Below, one piece after another: positions 16,134-24,353 of a stretch of DNA of 64,000 bases. A model generated the notes under the pieces. The model searched no databases. It was not told the DNA's origin and worked only from the letters and a program-made list of their open reading frames with translations. Source of the stretch: Piscinibacter sp047600445 (lineage in GTDB: Bacteria; Pseudomonadota; Gammaproteobacteria; Burkholderiales; Burkholderiaceae_C); assembly GCF_047600445.1 (NCBI RefSeq), contig NZ_JASGKT010000002.1, positions 2,666,001 through 2,730,000 of the forward strand. The letters are read 5' to 3'. How positions within the stretch are numbered: the first letter of the stretch is position 1; each line of letters begins with the position of its first letter. The translations under genes were made by a program, and so were the position numbers.

Positions 16134-17030
16134 ATGCGTGACCTGCAACTCGACTGGCTGCGCGCCTTCGTCGCCGTGGTCGACGCCGGCTCGCTCGCGG
16201 CGGCGGCGCCGCGCCTGCACCGCTCGGCGTCGGCGGTGAGCATGCAGTTGCTCAAGCTGGAAGAAGCCGCCGGCCGGCCGCTGCTGCTGCGCGGGCCGCG
16301 CCACCTCGAGCTGATGCCGGCCGGCGCCGAGCTGCTGGGCCACGCGCGCCGCCTGCTCGAGCTGCACGGCGACGCGCTCGCCGCGCTGCACGGCCCGCGG
16401 CTCAGCGGGCGCGTGCGCCTGGGCGTGCCCGACGACTACGCGGCGCGCTACCTGACGCCGCTGCTGCGCGGCTTCGCGTCGCGCCACGCCGGCGTGGAGA
16501 TCGTGCTCGACTGCGAGCAGTCGACCGCGCTGATCCCGCGCGTGCAGCGCGGCGAGTTGGACATCGCGCTGGTCTCGCGCGACCGGCCCACGCGCGGCAC
16601 GCTGCTGTTCGAGGAGCCGCTGGTCTGGGTCGGCGCAGCGCAGCACGAGGCCTGGCGGCGCGAGCCGCTGCCGGTGGCCGTCTACGAGCCGGGCAGCCTG
16701 GCGCGCAAGCAGGCCTTCGCGGCGCTCGGCGCGCAGCGGCGCGCCTGGCGCGTGGTCTACAACAGCTCCAGCCTGGCCGGCCAGATCGCCGCGGTGGAAA
16801 GCGGCATCGCGGTGGCGGTGCTCACGCGCTGCAGCGTGCCGCCGGGCCTGACGATCCTGGGCGACAAGCAGGGCCTGCCGGCGCTCTCGACGATGGAAGT
16901 GGCGGTGCTGCGCAGCAAGGCCTCGGCGCACTCGGCGGCGGTCGACGCGCTGCACGACGAGGCCGTGCGCACGCTGCTGCGCCCGCCCGGCGCCGGCGGC
17001 GTTCAGGCCGCGCCGAAGTGGCGCCGGTAG
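16134..17030 (+). CDS. LysR-family transcriptional regulator
   Basis: The 298-aa product has the LysR N-terminal winged helix (WLRAFVAVVDAGSLAAAAPR then RSASAVSMQLLKLEEAAGRP) and a type-2 periplasmic-binding effector domain from about residue 90 (GRVRLGVPDDYAARYLTPLL). It likely controls the divergent EamA transporter and itself; the effector is unknown. ATG 16134 has AAGGAG 5 nt upstream. Its 3' end overlaps the olsB-like gene by 28 bp on the opposite strand. Confidence 0.9.
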   Translation: MRDLQLDWLRAFVAVVDAGSLAAAAPRLHRSASAVSMQLLKLEEAAGRPLLLRGPRHLELMPAGAELLGHARRLLELHGDALAALHGPRLSGRVRLGVPDDYAARYLTPLLRGFASRHAGVEIVLDCEQSTALIPRVQRGELDIALVSRDRPTRGTLLFEEPLVWVGAAQHEAWRREPLPVAVYEPGSLARKQAFAALGAQRRAWRVVYNSSSLAGQIAAVESGIAVAVLTRCSVPPGLTILGDKQGLPALSTMEVAVLRSKASAHSAAVDALHDEAVRTLLRPPGAGGVQAAPKWRR

Positions 17031-17842
17031 CGCGGCGGCAGGTCGGCGATGCGCAGCAGCAGCGGCAGGTCGGCGGTGCCGAAGTCCGGATCCCAGGCCG
17101 GCGCGCCGAGCAGTTTCGCGCCGCAGCGCAGGTAGCCCTTGATCAGCGGCGGCGGCTCGACGGGCAGGTCGCGGCGCAGTTCGTCCACCGGCAGCGGCAG
17201 GCGCGGCCGCACGCGGCATTCGATGGGCGCGAGCTGCATGTGGCGCAACTGCTCCCACAGGCTGGCGGCGACGTGGCCGCCGTCGCGCATGCCGACGCTG
17301 GCGCAGCCGATCATGGTCTCCAGGCCGTTGCGCGCCATGAACTCGGCCAGCGCGCCCCACAGCGCCAGGATCACGCCGCCCGAGCGCCAGTCGGCATGCA
17401 CGCAGGAGCGGCCCAGTTCCACCATGCGGGCGCGGTAGGGGCGCAGCCGCGTCAGGTCGAACTCGCCCTCGCTGTACAGCGCGCCGACGCGCCGCGCCGC
17501 CGCCGGCGTCAGCACGCGGTAGGTGCCGATCACCTCGCCGGGCTCGCCGTCGGGGCCTTCGGGGGCGCGCACGATCAGGTGCTCGCAGAAGTCGTCGAAC
17601 ATGTCGATGTCGTGGCCGGCCGGCGCGCCCGGCGGCACGCTGAGCCGGGCGCCCATCTCCTGGGCGAAGACGGCGTGCCTCAGGCGCTGCGCGGCGCGGA
17701 CATCCGCCGCATCAGCCGCCCAAGCCACCACGAGGCGGGGCGCGTCGCTGCGCGTGGGCGCCGGATGAAGCAACCTCCGGTTCGCCGCGGCGGGCGGCAT
17801 CAGCTCGGCAAGGGGCAGCGTGGGCAGGGGCAGATCCCGCAT
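17003..17842 (-). CDS. olsB: OlsB-like ornithine N-alpha-acyltransferase (GNAT fold)
   Basis: Related to enzymes transferring a 3-hydroxyacyl chain from ACP to ornithine, the first step of phosphate-free ornithine lipid synthesis. The 279-aa product has an acyltransferase core: LRHAVFAQEMGARLSV, HDIDMFDDFCEHLIV, IGTYRVLTP, and the motif VELGRSCVHADWRSGGVILA (residues ~140-160). The C-terminal PPLIKGYLRCGAKLLGAPAW is typical of this COG3176 group. The partner olsA is not visible here. Assignment to ornithine rather than another amine is inferred from the family. Confidence 0.75.
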   Translation of the reverse strand: MRDLPLPTLPLAELMPPAAANRRLLHPAPTRSDAPRLVVAWAADAADVRAAQRLRHAVFAQEMGARLSVPPGAPAGHDIDMFDDFCEHLIVRAPEGPDGEPGEVIGTYRVLTPAAARRVGALYSEGEFDLTRLRPYRARMVELGRSCVHADWRSGGVILALWGALAEFMARNGLETMIGCASVGMRDGGHVAASLWEQLRHMQLAPIECRVRPRLPLPVDELRRDLPVEPPPLIKGYLRCGAKLLGAPAWDPDFGTADLPLLLRIADLPPRYRRHFGAA

Positions 17843-17945
17843 CGTCGGTCCTCCGTCGTTGCCCCGGATGCTGGGGCGACGCAGTGACGCGGGCGTGAAA
17901 ACCCGGTGACCGGCCGATGACGCGCCGCGCGCGCCGGGTGAACGC

Positions 17946-18680
17946 TCAGCGCCCGCTGAGCCAACCCAGCAGGCCGCGGCGCGGCTCGGCGCGCGCCGCC
18001 GCGGCGCTGCGCGACACCATCAGGTTGGTGCCCAGGTACAAGGCGTTGAGCAGCCGCGCGGCGCGCTCCAGGCTCATGCCCGGCCAGCCGGCGATCTGCT
18101 TCAGCGAAGCCGACTCGCGGCGCAGCCGCTCCGCCGCCGCGCCCAGCGCGCCGGGCAGCGGCAGTTCGTCGGCCTGCGGGGTGCGCAGCACGCGGTAGGC
18201 CGCGGTGCCGCCGATCTCGCCGAGCAGCCGCCCGCGCGGGCCGTGCAGCGCCAGGCGCCACAGCACCGGCGCCAGGGCGTGGAAGCCGTCGTCGGACGCC
18301 ACGGCGCCGCCCAGGGCCCGGCCGGGCAGGCGCACGGCCGGCGGCTCGATCGCCATCACGCTGACGCGCGCCAGCGCGCCGTCGACCGCCTCGCTCAGCG
18401 GACGCGGCGAGTGGTAGAGCATCTGCGCCGGGAACACCGTCACCGGCCACACCAGTTCGGCGAAGCGCAGGTACACCAGCGCCGGCTCCTGCAGGCGCAC
18501 GCAGGCGGCCAGCACTTCGAGCGCGTCGTTCTCGTCCTGGCGCCGCTCCAGCGCGGCGATCTCGGCCATCAGCGTGCTGGAGACGATGGTCGGCCGGTCG
18601 GGATCCTGCTGCGCCTGCTGGTGCAGGCGGTCGAAGGCACTGATACGCCAGAGGGTGGAGGCGTGTTCTTCGCTGGTCAC
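17946..18680 (-). CDS. conserved hypothetical protein, paralogue of the gene at the window end
   Basis: Function unknown. The 244-aa soluble product has ELVWPVTVFPAQMLYHSP near residue 80 and a helical C-terminus with LKQIAGWPGMSLERAARLLN ALYLG. The same two blocks (WPVTLHPQCGLYKAP; RAARLLNGLYLEGRL) occur in the truncated gene at 63253, so they are paralogues. The GTG start at 18680 is chosen because GAGGAG lies 7 nt upstream; extending to earlier codons would cross that site. No domain is recognised. Confidence 0.65.
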   Translation of the reverse strand: MTSEEHASTLWRISAFDRLHQQAQQDPDRPTIVSSTLMAEIAALERRQDENDALEVLAACVRLQEPALVYLRFAELVWPVTVFPAQMLYHSPRPLSEAVDGALARVSVMAIEPPAVRLPGRALGGAVASDDGFHALAPVLWRLALHGPRGRLLGEIGGTAAYRVLRTPQADELPLPGALGAAAERLRRESASLKQIAGWPGMSLERAARLLNALYLGTNLMVSRSAAAARAEPRRGLLGWLSGR

Positions 18681-18797
18681 TCGATTCTCCTCGGGGCGCG
18701 AAGCATAGCCCCGGAAGGCGGTGAATCTGCCAAATCCTTCACGCGGATTCGTAAGCGAGCGCAAACGACGCCATTTCGGCGCCGTTTCGGCGGCGCT

Positions 18798-19142
18798 TCA
18801 GCCGCCGCTGCGTTTGGCCGCGTGGCCCTCCTGCGCCAGCAGCGCCAGCACACGCTCGACGTGGTCGCCCTGGATCTCCAGCACGCCGTCCTTGGCCGCG
18901 CCGCCGGCGCCGCAGGCCGCGCGCAGCCGCTTGCCGAGCGCGGCCAGCGCGTCGGCGTCGAGCGCGAGGCCGCGCACCAGCGTCACCGTCTTGCCGCCGC
19001 GGCCGCCGCGCTCGCGGCTGACGCGCACCTGCCCGTCGCCGCGCACCGCTTGGCGGGCGGCGTCGGCGCAGCGGCAGGCCGCCAGCGGCCGGCGGCATTG
19101 CGGGCACATGCGCCCGCCGTCGGTGGAATACACGAGGGCCAT
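18798..19142 (-). CDS. SUI1/eIF1-like translation factor (YciH type)
   Basis: Bacterial homologue of eIF1, able to influence start-site fidelity. The 114-aa product has an N-terminal Cys cluster MCPQCRRPLAACRC (possible zinc site) and the SUI1 core GGKTVTLVRGLALD, LGKRLRAACGAGGAAKDG and LEIQGDHVERVLALL. Length and layout fit bacterial YciH proteins. It is divergent from the helicase gene, with only 44 bp between starts. Confidence 0.88.
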   Translation of the reverse strand: MALVYSTDGGRMCPQCRRPLAACRCADAARQAVRGDGQVRVSRERGGRGGKTVTLVRGLALDADALAALGKRLRAACGAGGAAKDGVLEIQGDHVERVLALLAQEGHAAKRSGG

Positions 19143-19186
19143 GCAGCGGATTCTGCCACTGGATGCGTATACAGTCCCGCCTGAGC

Positions 19187-21232
19187 ATGAGCACCGCCAC
19201 CCTCGCCGCCGCCGCCCCCTTCGCCGCCCTCAACGACGCGCAGCGCGCCGCGGTCGAGCACCACGACGCGCCGCTGCTGGTGATCGCCGGCGCCGGCACC
19301 GGCAAGACGATGACGCTGGCCGCGCGCGTGGCGCGCCTGGTGCTGTCCGGCGCCGACCCGAACCGCGTGCTGCTGCTGACCTTCTCGCGCCGCGCCGCGC
19401 AGGAGATGCAGCGCCGCTGCGGCGCGCTGCTGCACGCCGCGCTCGGCCTGCGCGCCGGCCAGGGCGCGCCCGTGCTGCCCTGGGCCGGCACCTTCCACGC
19501 CGTCGGCGCGCGGCTGCTGCGCGAGTACGCCGCGGCCATCGGCCTGGCGCCGCAGTTCACGCTGCTCGACCGCGGCGACGCCGAAGACCTGATGGGCTGG
19601 ATGCGCCAGGAGCTGGAACTCGGCGGCGGCGAGCGGCGCTTCCCGCTCAAGGGCACCTGCCTGGCGATCTATTCGCGCGTGGTCAACGCGCGCAGCGGCG
19701 TCGACGCGGTGGTGGCCTCGACCTTCCCCTGGGTGCGCGGCGAGGAGCCCGGACTGAAGCGCCTGTTCGCCGCCTACGTCGAGGCCAAGCAGCGCCAACA
19801 GGTGCTCGACTACGACGACCTGCTGCTGTACTGGCAGCAGATGATGGAGGAGCCGGCGCTGGCGGCGGCCGTCGGCGCGCGCTTCGATCACGTGCTGGTC
19901 GACGAATACCAGGACACCAACCGCCTGCAGGCCGCGATCCTGCGCGCGCTCAAGCCCGACGGCCGCGGGCTGACCGTGGTCGGCGACGACGCGCAGGCGA
20001 TCTACTCGTTCCGCGCCGCCGACGTGCGCAACATCCTCGACTTCCCGGCGCAGTTCGCGCCGGCCGCGCGCGTGCTGGCGCTGACGCGCAACTACCGCTC
20101 GACGCAGCCCATCCTGGACGCCTCCAACGCCGTCATCGCGCTGGCCGCCGAGCGATTCACGAAGGAACTGCACGGCGGGCGCGCCGGCACCAAGCCGCGC
20201 CTGGTGACGGTGGCCGACGAGATGGCGCAGGCGCGCTTCGTCGCCGACGACGTGCTGCGGCAGCGCGAGGGCGGGCTGCGGCTGCGGCAGCAGGCGGTGC
20301 TGTTCCGCGCCGGCCACCACGCCGCCGCGCTCGAACTGGAGCTGACACGCCGCGGCATCCCCTTCGTGAAGTACGGCGGGCTGCGTTTTCTCGAAGCGGC
20401 GCACGTCAAGGACCTGCTGTCGGTGCTGCGCTGGGTGCAGAACCCGCGCGGCCGGCTGGCGGGCTTTCGTGTCGCGACGCTGATCCCCGGGCTCGGGCCG
20501 GCTTCGGCGCGGCGGCTGCTCGATGCGCTGGCCGGGGCCGAGGATGCGCCGGCCGCGCTGCGCGGCTTCAAACCCCCGAGCGCCGCCGCATCGGGCTGGC
20601 GCGACTGGCTGGCGGCGCATGCCGCATTGGCGCAAGCGCCCTGGCCCGAGGCGATCGTGCTGGCGCGGCGCTGGTACGAGCCGCAGCTCGAACGCCTGCA
20701 CGACGACGCCGCGATCCGCCGCGGCGACCTGGCGCAGCTCGAGCGCATCGCCGCCAGCTTCACGAGCCGCGAGCGCTTCCTCGCCGAGCTGACGCTCGAC
20801 CCGCCCGAGGCCACCAGCGACGAACCCGACGCGCCGCACCGCGACGAGGACTACCTGATCCTGTCGACCATGCATTCGGCCAAGGGCCAGGAATGGGCCT
20901 CTGTGCACATCCTCAACGCGGTGGACGGCTGCATGCCGGCCGACGTGGCCACCGGCCAGGCCGACGAGATCGAGGAAGAGCGCCGCCTGCTCTACGTGGC
21001 GATGACACGCGCCAGACACCAGCTCACGCTGCTGGTGCCGCAGAAATTCCACCTCACGCAGCAGGCCAAGTACGGCGACCGCCACCTGTATGGATCGCTG
21101 ACGCGCTTCATTCCGCAGGAACTGGCGCAGCGCCATTTCGAGCGCATGGCGCCGGCGGCGTGCGATGCCGAAACGGCGCCCGCGCCGCTGCCGGCGATCG
21201 ATTTGATGGCGCGCGTGCGGCGCGCCTTCTGA
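19187..21232 (+). CDS. UvrD/Rep-family DNA helicase
   Basis: ATP-dependent 3'-5' superfamily 1 helicase, probably in repair or replication restart. The 681-aa product has Walker A GAGTGKT (residues 35-41), motif Ia FSRRAAQEM, Walker B VDEYQDTN, motif III GDDAQAIYSFR, motif IV NYRST, motif V TMHSAKGQEW and motif VI RRLLYVAMTRAR, in order. ATG 19187 precedes the conserved LNDAQRAAVEH. It ends 7 bp from the H-NS-like gene, convergent. Confidence 0.93.
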   Translation: MSTATLAAAAPFAALNDAQRAAVEHHDAPLLVIAGAGTGKTMTLAARVARLVLSGADPNRVLLLTFSRRAAQEMQRRCGALLHAALGLRAGQGAPVLPWAGTFHAVGARLLREYAAAIGLAPQFTLLDRGDAEDLMGWMRQELELGGGERRFPLKGTCLAIYSRVVNARSGVDAVVASTFPWVRGEEPGLKRLFAAYVEAKQRQQVLDYDDLLLYWQQMMEEPALAAAVGARFDHVLVDEYQDTNRLQAAILRALKPDGRGLTVVGDDAQAIYSFRAADVRNILDFPAQFAPAARVLALTRNYRSTQPILDASNAVIALAAERFTKELHGGRAGTKPRLVTVADEMAQARFVADDVLRQREGGLRLRQQAVLFRAGHHAAALELELTRRGIPFVKYGGLRFLEAAHVKDLLSVLRWVQNPRGRLAGFRVATLIPGLGPASARRLLDALAGAEDAPAALRGFKPPSAAASGWRDWLAAHAALAQAPWPEAIVLARRWYEPQLERLHDDAAIRRGDLAQLERIAASFTSRERFLAELTLDPPEATSDEPDAPHRDEDYLILSTMHSAKGQEWASVHILNAVDGCMPADVATGQADEIEEERRLLYVAMTRARHQLTLLVPQKFHLTQQAKYGDRHLYGSLTRFIPQELAQRHFERMAPAACDAETAPAPLPAIDLMARVRRAF

Positions 21233-21239
21233 AATGGAA

Positions 21240-21704
21240 CTACTGCGCCGCGACGCCCGATTCGATCTGCACCGCCGGGGTCTTGCGCGCGCGGCCCTTC
21301 TTGGCCGCCTTTTTCGCCACGGCCTTTTTGGCCCCGGCCTTCTTCGCGGCCGGCTTCTTCTTCGCCGGCGCCGCGCCGTCGATCAGGAAGGCGTCGCGGT
21401 TCTTCGCGGAGACGATCCACGCCGGCGGGCGGCCGTGGCCCGTCCAGGTCTGGCCGGTGGCCGGATCGCGGTATTTCGCGACGCCCACGCCGGCGCTGGC
21501 ACGGCGCGTCTTCTTCACGCCGCGCGCCTTGGCGCCGCGCGCGCCGCGGCCGCCGCCCAGGCCGAGATCGGCCGCCGTCAGCTCGTATTGCGCGACCATC
21601 TCGCGCACCTGCGCAATCACGTTCTTCAATTCCTGCCGCTTCAGCGACTCGGCTTGTTTTTCGAGTTTGGCGATTTGGGCACGTACCGACTGATAGGTGG
21701 TCAT
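21240..21704 (-). CDS. H-NS-family nucleoid protein with Lys/Ala-rich tail
   Basis: Nucleoid-associated silencer of A/T-rich DNA. The 154-aa product has an N-terminal coiled-coil oligomerisation part (QIAKLEKQAESLKRQELKN) and the H-NS C-terminal DNA-binding core TWTGHGRPPAWI at about residues 85-97. Unusually, ~40 further residues rich in AKKA/AKKP (KKKPAAKKAGAKKAVAKKAA) resemble eukaryotic histone H1 tails. H-NS proteins of beta-proteobacteria usually end near the core (~100 aa). The tail probably adds nonspecific DNA binding. Confidence 0.9.
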   Translation of the reverse strand: MTTYQSVRAQIAKLEKQAESLKRQELKNVIAQVREMVAQYELTAADLGLGGGRGARGAKARGVKKTRRASAGVGVAKYRDPATGQTWTGHGRPPAWIVSAKNRDAFLIDGAAPAKKKPAAKKAGAKKAVAKKAAKKGRARKTPAVQIESGVAAQ

Positions 21705-21743
21705 TCACTGATTCCCGTGATTGAGAAGACCCCTATTCTGCCG

Positions 21744-22079
21744 CTATTCGACTTCGGGCCGAAATTCGGGTCCTTGCGGCTGTTCCCAATCGAGCAACTC
21801 GGCCAGGCGCCGCACCACCCAAATCGCCTCGGCGCCACTCACGCCGGCTTCGGGCGCGCGCAGGCCGGCCAGGCAGCGGCGCAGCACCTCGTCCTCGGCC
21901 AGGTGCGCGCCCACCAGCATCGCCCGGGCGTGCTCGGTCAGCGCCTGGGCCAGGTCTTCGCACAGCTCGTGGCGCGCCGCCACCTCGGCCAGCGGCAGCA
22001 CGAGCCGCGCCGAACCGGGCCGGCCGCGGTAGAGATCGAGAAAGGCCTCGGGCAACAGGATCTGGGAATGCTCGTTCAT
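21744..22079 (-). CDS. conserved small protein of Burkholderiales, function unknown
   Basis: 111 aa, soluble, mostly helical, with the block ARHELCEDLAQALTEHARAM followed by a cysteine in EDEVLRRCLAGL. Homologues are sometimes labelled 'ATPase with chaperone activity', but no Walker motif is visible, so I do not adopt that name. ATG 22079. It lies 39 bp upstream of the H-NS-like gene on the same strand and may share its transcript. Confidence 0.65.
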   Translation of the reverse strand: MNEHSQILLPEAFLDLYRGRPGSARLVLPLAEVAARHELCEDLAQALTEHARAMLVGAHLAEDEVLRRCLAGLRAPEAGVSGAEAIWVVRRLAELLDWEQPQGPEFRPEVE

Positions 22080-22151
22080 GCGAAGCCCGGTTCGGCCCGG
22101 GTTTGTGTTGGCACAGGGACGGCGCCGCCGCGAGCGCCTAGTCTCGCCTGA

Positions 22152-22622
22152 ATGGACGATCAGGACATGCGCGTCGTCTTCCTCGACTTCGGCGGCGTCA
22201 CGCATCCGTGCGCCACCGACGACGAGGCGCGCGCCGTGCACCGCGGCTCGGCGCTGGGCCAGGTGCGGCTCGACGCCTTCTGCTGGTTCGACATCCTGCC
22301 CGGCCTGCTGGCCGGGCACGACGACGTCTACGTGGTGGTGCACTCCAACTGGCGCTTCAGCCACACGCCCGAGGAAATCGGCGACCTGCTCGGCAGCCTG
22401 GGCAACCGCTACCTCGGCTGCACGCCCAAGGGCGAGCGCTACGCCTGCATCCTGGCCTGGCTGGCGCGGCACCCGACGGTCGCGAGCCACATCATCCTCG
22501 ACGATTCGCCGCTGGCCTTCGGCGACCCGCCGCCGCCCGAGCTGGTGCTGTGCGATCCGCGCACCGGCTTGTCGGAGCCGGGCGTGCAGCGGCAGATCAA
22601 GGCCTGGCTGGCGGCGGGCTGA
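22152..22622 (+). CDS. HAD-like protein with altered motif I
   Basis: The 156-aa product resembles small HAD proteins (hydrolase fold) of the group often written LDIDGVLHP. Motif I reads VVFLDFGGVTHP, so the nucleophile Asp is kept but the second Asp, the general acid, is replaced by Gly. Motif II is VVVHSNWRF (Ser/Thr position kept) and a late acidic motif ILDDSPLAF is present. Activity is doubtful; a binding or signalling role is possible. It is followed by norE 61 bp later. Confidence 0.65.
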   Translation: MDDQDMRVVFLDFGGVTHPCATDDEARAVHRGSALGQVRLDAFCWFDILPGLLAGHDDVYVVVHSNWRFSHTPEEIGDLLGSLGNRYLGCTPKGERYACILAWLARHPTVASHIILDDSPLAFGDPPPPELVLCDPRTGLSEPGVQRQIKAWLAAG

Positions 22623-22643
22623 AGCGGGGCCGAGGCCGCGGAT

Positions 22644-22657
22644 TTGCCTTGCGTCAA
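22644..22657 (+). promoter_or_regulatory. weak FNR/Dnr-like box before norE
   Basis: TTGCCTTGCGTCAA matches TTGA-N6-TCAA with one mismatch. The spacing puts a class II start very near the norE start codon, so it would imply an almost leaderless mRNA. It is supported mainly by the NO-reductase function of the downstream gene. Confidence 0.3.
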
Positions 22658-22683
22658 TTCCATGCCGGCGGCATGTGCCGAGC

Positions 22684-23277
22684 ATGGCGGCCATGACTTC
22701 CTCCGCGGCGCTGCCCGAGCCTCGCCTCAGCGGCGACCTCGCGATCTGGTTCATCGTCGGCATCGAGATGCTGACCTTCGGGCTGATGTTCATCGTCTTC
22801 TCGGTGGCGCGGCTGCGCGAACCGGCATTGTTCGAGGCCGGACAGGCGACGCTCGACCTGCATCTGGGCGCGGCCAACACCGCGCTGCTGCTGACGGGAA
22901 GCTGGGCCGCCGCGCGCAGCGTGCTGGCGCTGCGCGGCGGCGCGCTGAAGGCCGGCACGCGCTGGCTGTGGGGCGCGGCCGCGCTGGGCCTGGCCTTCCT
23001 CGTCGCCAAGAGCCTGGAGTACCGCGCCAAGATGGCGGCCGGCCACGACCTCGACAGCGACACCTTCTGGACGCTGTACTACCTGCTCACCGGCTTCCAC
23101 TTCCTGCACGTGGCCGCGGCGGTGCTGTTCCTAGCCGGCGTGGCCTGGCTGGCGCCGCGGCGCGGCTGGGCCGGCGGCGGCCACGCGACCCACGTGCCCG
23201 AGACGGCGGCGGTGTTCTGGCACATGGTCGACCTGCTGTGGGTGGTGCTCTTTCCCCTGGTGTACGTGCTGCGATGA
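22684..23277 (+). CDS. norE: NorE-like cytochrome oxidase subunit III homologue
   Basis: Accessory inner-membrane protein associated with NO reductase in denitrifiers. The 197-aa product has five hydrophobic segments and the COX3-family features LAIWFIVGIEMLTFGLMF at the N-terminus and YYLLTGFHFLHVAAAVLF plus VFWHMVDLLWVVLFPLVYVL at the end. ATG 22684 and ATG 22693 are both possible; no clear Shine-Dalgarno decides. norF overlaps its stop by 4 bp. The structural genes norCB are not in this window. Confidence 0.85.
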   Translation: MAAMTSSAALPEPRLSGDLAIWFIVGIEMLTFGLMFIVFSVARLREPALFEAGQATLDLHLGAANTALLLTGSWAAARSVLALRGGALKAGTRWLWGAAALGLAFLVAKSLEYRAKMAAGHDLDSDTFWTLYYLLTGFHFLHVAAAVLFLAGVAWLAPRRGWAGGGHATHVPETAAVFWHMVDLLWVVLFPLVYVLR

Positions 23278-23543
23278 CCCCTTCGACCCGCAAGACCGAC
23301 CTGCTGTGGTGGGCGATGCTCGCCGCCACCGCGCTCTCGTGGTGGATCGGCGAGGCGCGCGGCGGCGCGGCGCCGGCCTGGGCCATCTTCACCGTGTTCG
23401 GCCTGGCCTACGCCAAGGGCCTGGCGATCGCGCTGGAGTTCATGGAACTGCGCGGCGCGCCGGCGGTGTGGCGCCGCTTCGTGCTCGGCTGGCTGATGGT
23501 GGTGGTGCCGGTGATCGTCGCGCTGCACGTGGCGATGCGCTGA
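23274..23543 (+). CDS. norF: NorF-like small membrane protein
   Basis: 89 aa with three hydrophobic segments (DLLWWAMLAATALSWWI; APAWAIFTVFGLAYAKGLAI; FVLGWLMVVVPVIVALHVAM), matching the COX4-like subunit NorF that pairs with NorE in NO-reductase maturation or activity. It starts on the ATGA overlapping the norE stop, so the two are translationally coupled. Confidence 0.85.
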   Translation: MTPSTRKTDLLWWAMLAATALSWWIGEARGGAAPAWAIFTVFGLAYAKGLAIALEFMELRGAPAVWRRFVLGWLMVVVPVIVALHVAMR

Positions 23544-23561
23544 GCGGCGGCGCGCGCCGCG

Positions 23562-24248
23562 TCAGCCCTCGCGCGACTCCGCCCCCGGCAGCGCGCCGGC
23601 GTCGTCCTGCGCCGCATGCCCCGCGCCCAGCCCCAGGGCGCCGCCGGCGGCCATGCCGACGCCGCCGCCTCCCGCCGCGCCGCCGCCCCGCCCTCCCGCA
23701 CCGGCGGCCGCACCCGCGCCGCCACCGCCGCGCCCGGCCGCCACGCCGCGCAGCGGGCCCTGCTTGGGCATCACCAGGTCGGCCGGCACGGCGTCGAGTT
23801 CGAGCACTTCGCGGATGAAGCTGCGCAGCGAGCTCACCAGCGCGGCGGTCTCGATCCGGCGCCCCGCCACCATGTCGTCGGCGGCCTGCACGGCCATCCG
23901 CACCTGCTCTGCGGTGCCCAGCAGCATCACGTCGGACAGCGCGGCCTCCACCGCGTCGCGGATGCGGCGGCGGCGCTCCGAGCCCTCGTCGTCGCCACGC
24001 AGGCGCTGGTCGCGCAGGTGGCTGGGGTCCACCGCCAGGTCGCCGGTGAACGAGCCGCCCAGGGTCTTGTAGGCCGCGATCAGCGTCTTCAGCCGCTCGT
24101 TGATCTGGCGGTTCTGGCGTTCGCGGCGCTGCTGCACGCGCTGCATCACCAGCAGCCGGATGCCCACGGCGACGAGGGTCACCAGCACCAGCCCCAGCAG
24201 CGTGGACAGCGTGCCTTGCCAGGAGCTGAAGTCGATCAGGTTGCGCAT
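23562..24248 (-). CDS. membrane-anchored protein with Gly-rich tail, divergent from the giant operon
   Basis: Function unknown. The 228-aa product has one N-terminal membrane helix (about residues 14-36, LSTLLGLVLVTLVAVGIRLL), a basic coiled-coil stretch (QRVQQRRERQNRQINERLKT), a helical middle (to ~170), and ~55 residues of Gly/Ala-rich low complexity. It stands head-to-head with the seven-gene operon, 105 bp away, and may be part of the same system. That link is inference. Confidence 0.6.
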   Translation of the reverse strand: MRNLIDFSSWQGTLSTLLGLVLVTLVAVGIRLLVMQRVQQRRERQNRQINERLKTLIAAYKTLGGSFTGDLAVDPSHLRDQRLRGDDEGSERRRRIRDAVEAALSDVMLLGTAEQVRMAVQAADDMVAGRRIETAALVSSLRSFIREVLELDAVPADLVMPKQGPLRGVAAGRGGGGAGAAAGAGGRGGGAAGGGGVGMAAGGALGLGAGHAAQDDAGALPGAESREG

Positions 24249-24353
24249 GGCGCCGCAGCCTAGCAGGCCGCGGCGCGACGCGGCAAGCTAGGGATGGCGG
24301 TGCCGAGCCCGCGAACTAGAGTGGCCTGACGCCCTGCGCAGGAGGAACCGCTC

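Noticed and set aside
21744..22079. 'ATPase with chaperone activity' name
   Set aside because: No Walker A/B motif in 111 residues.
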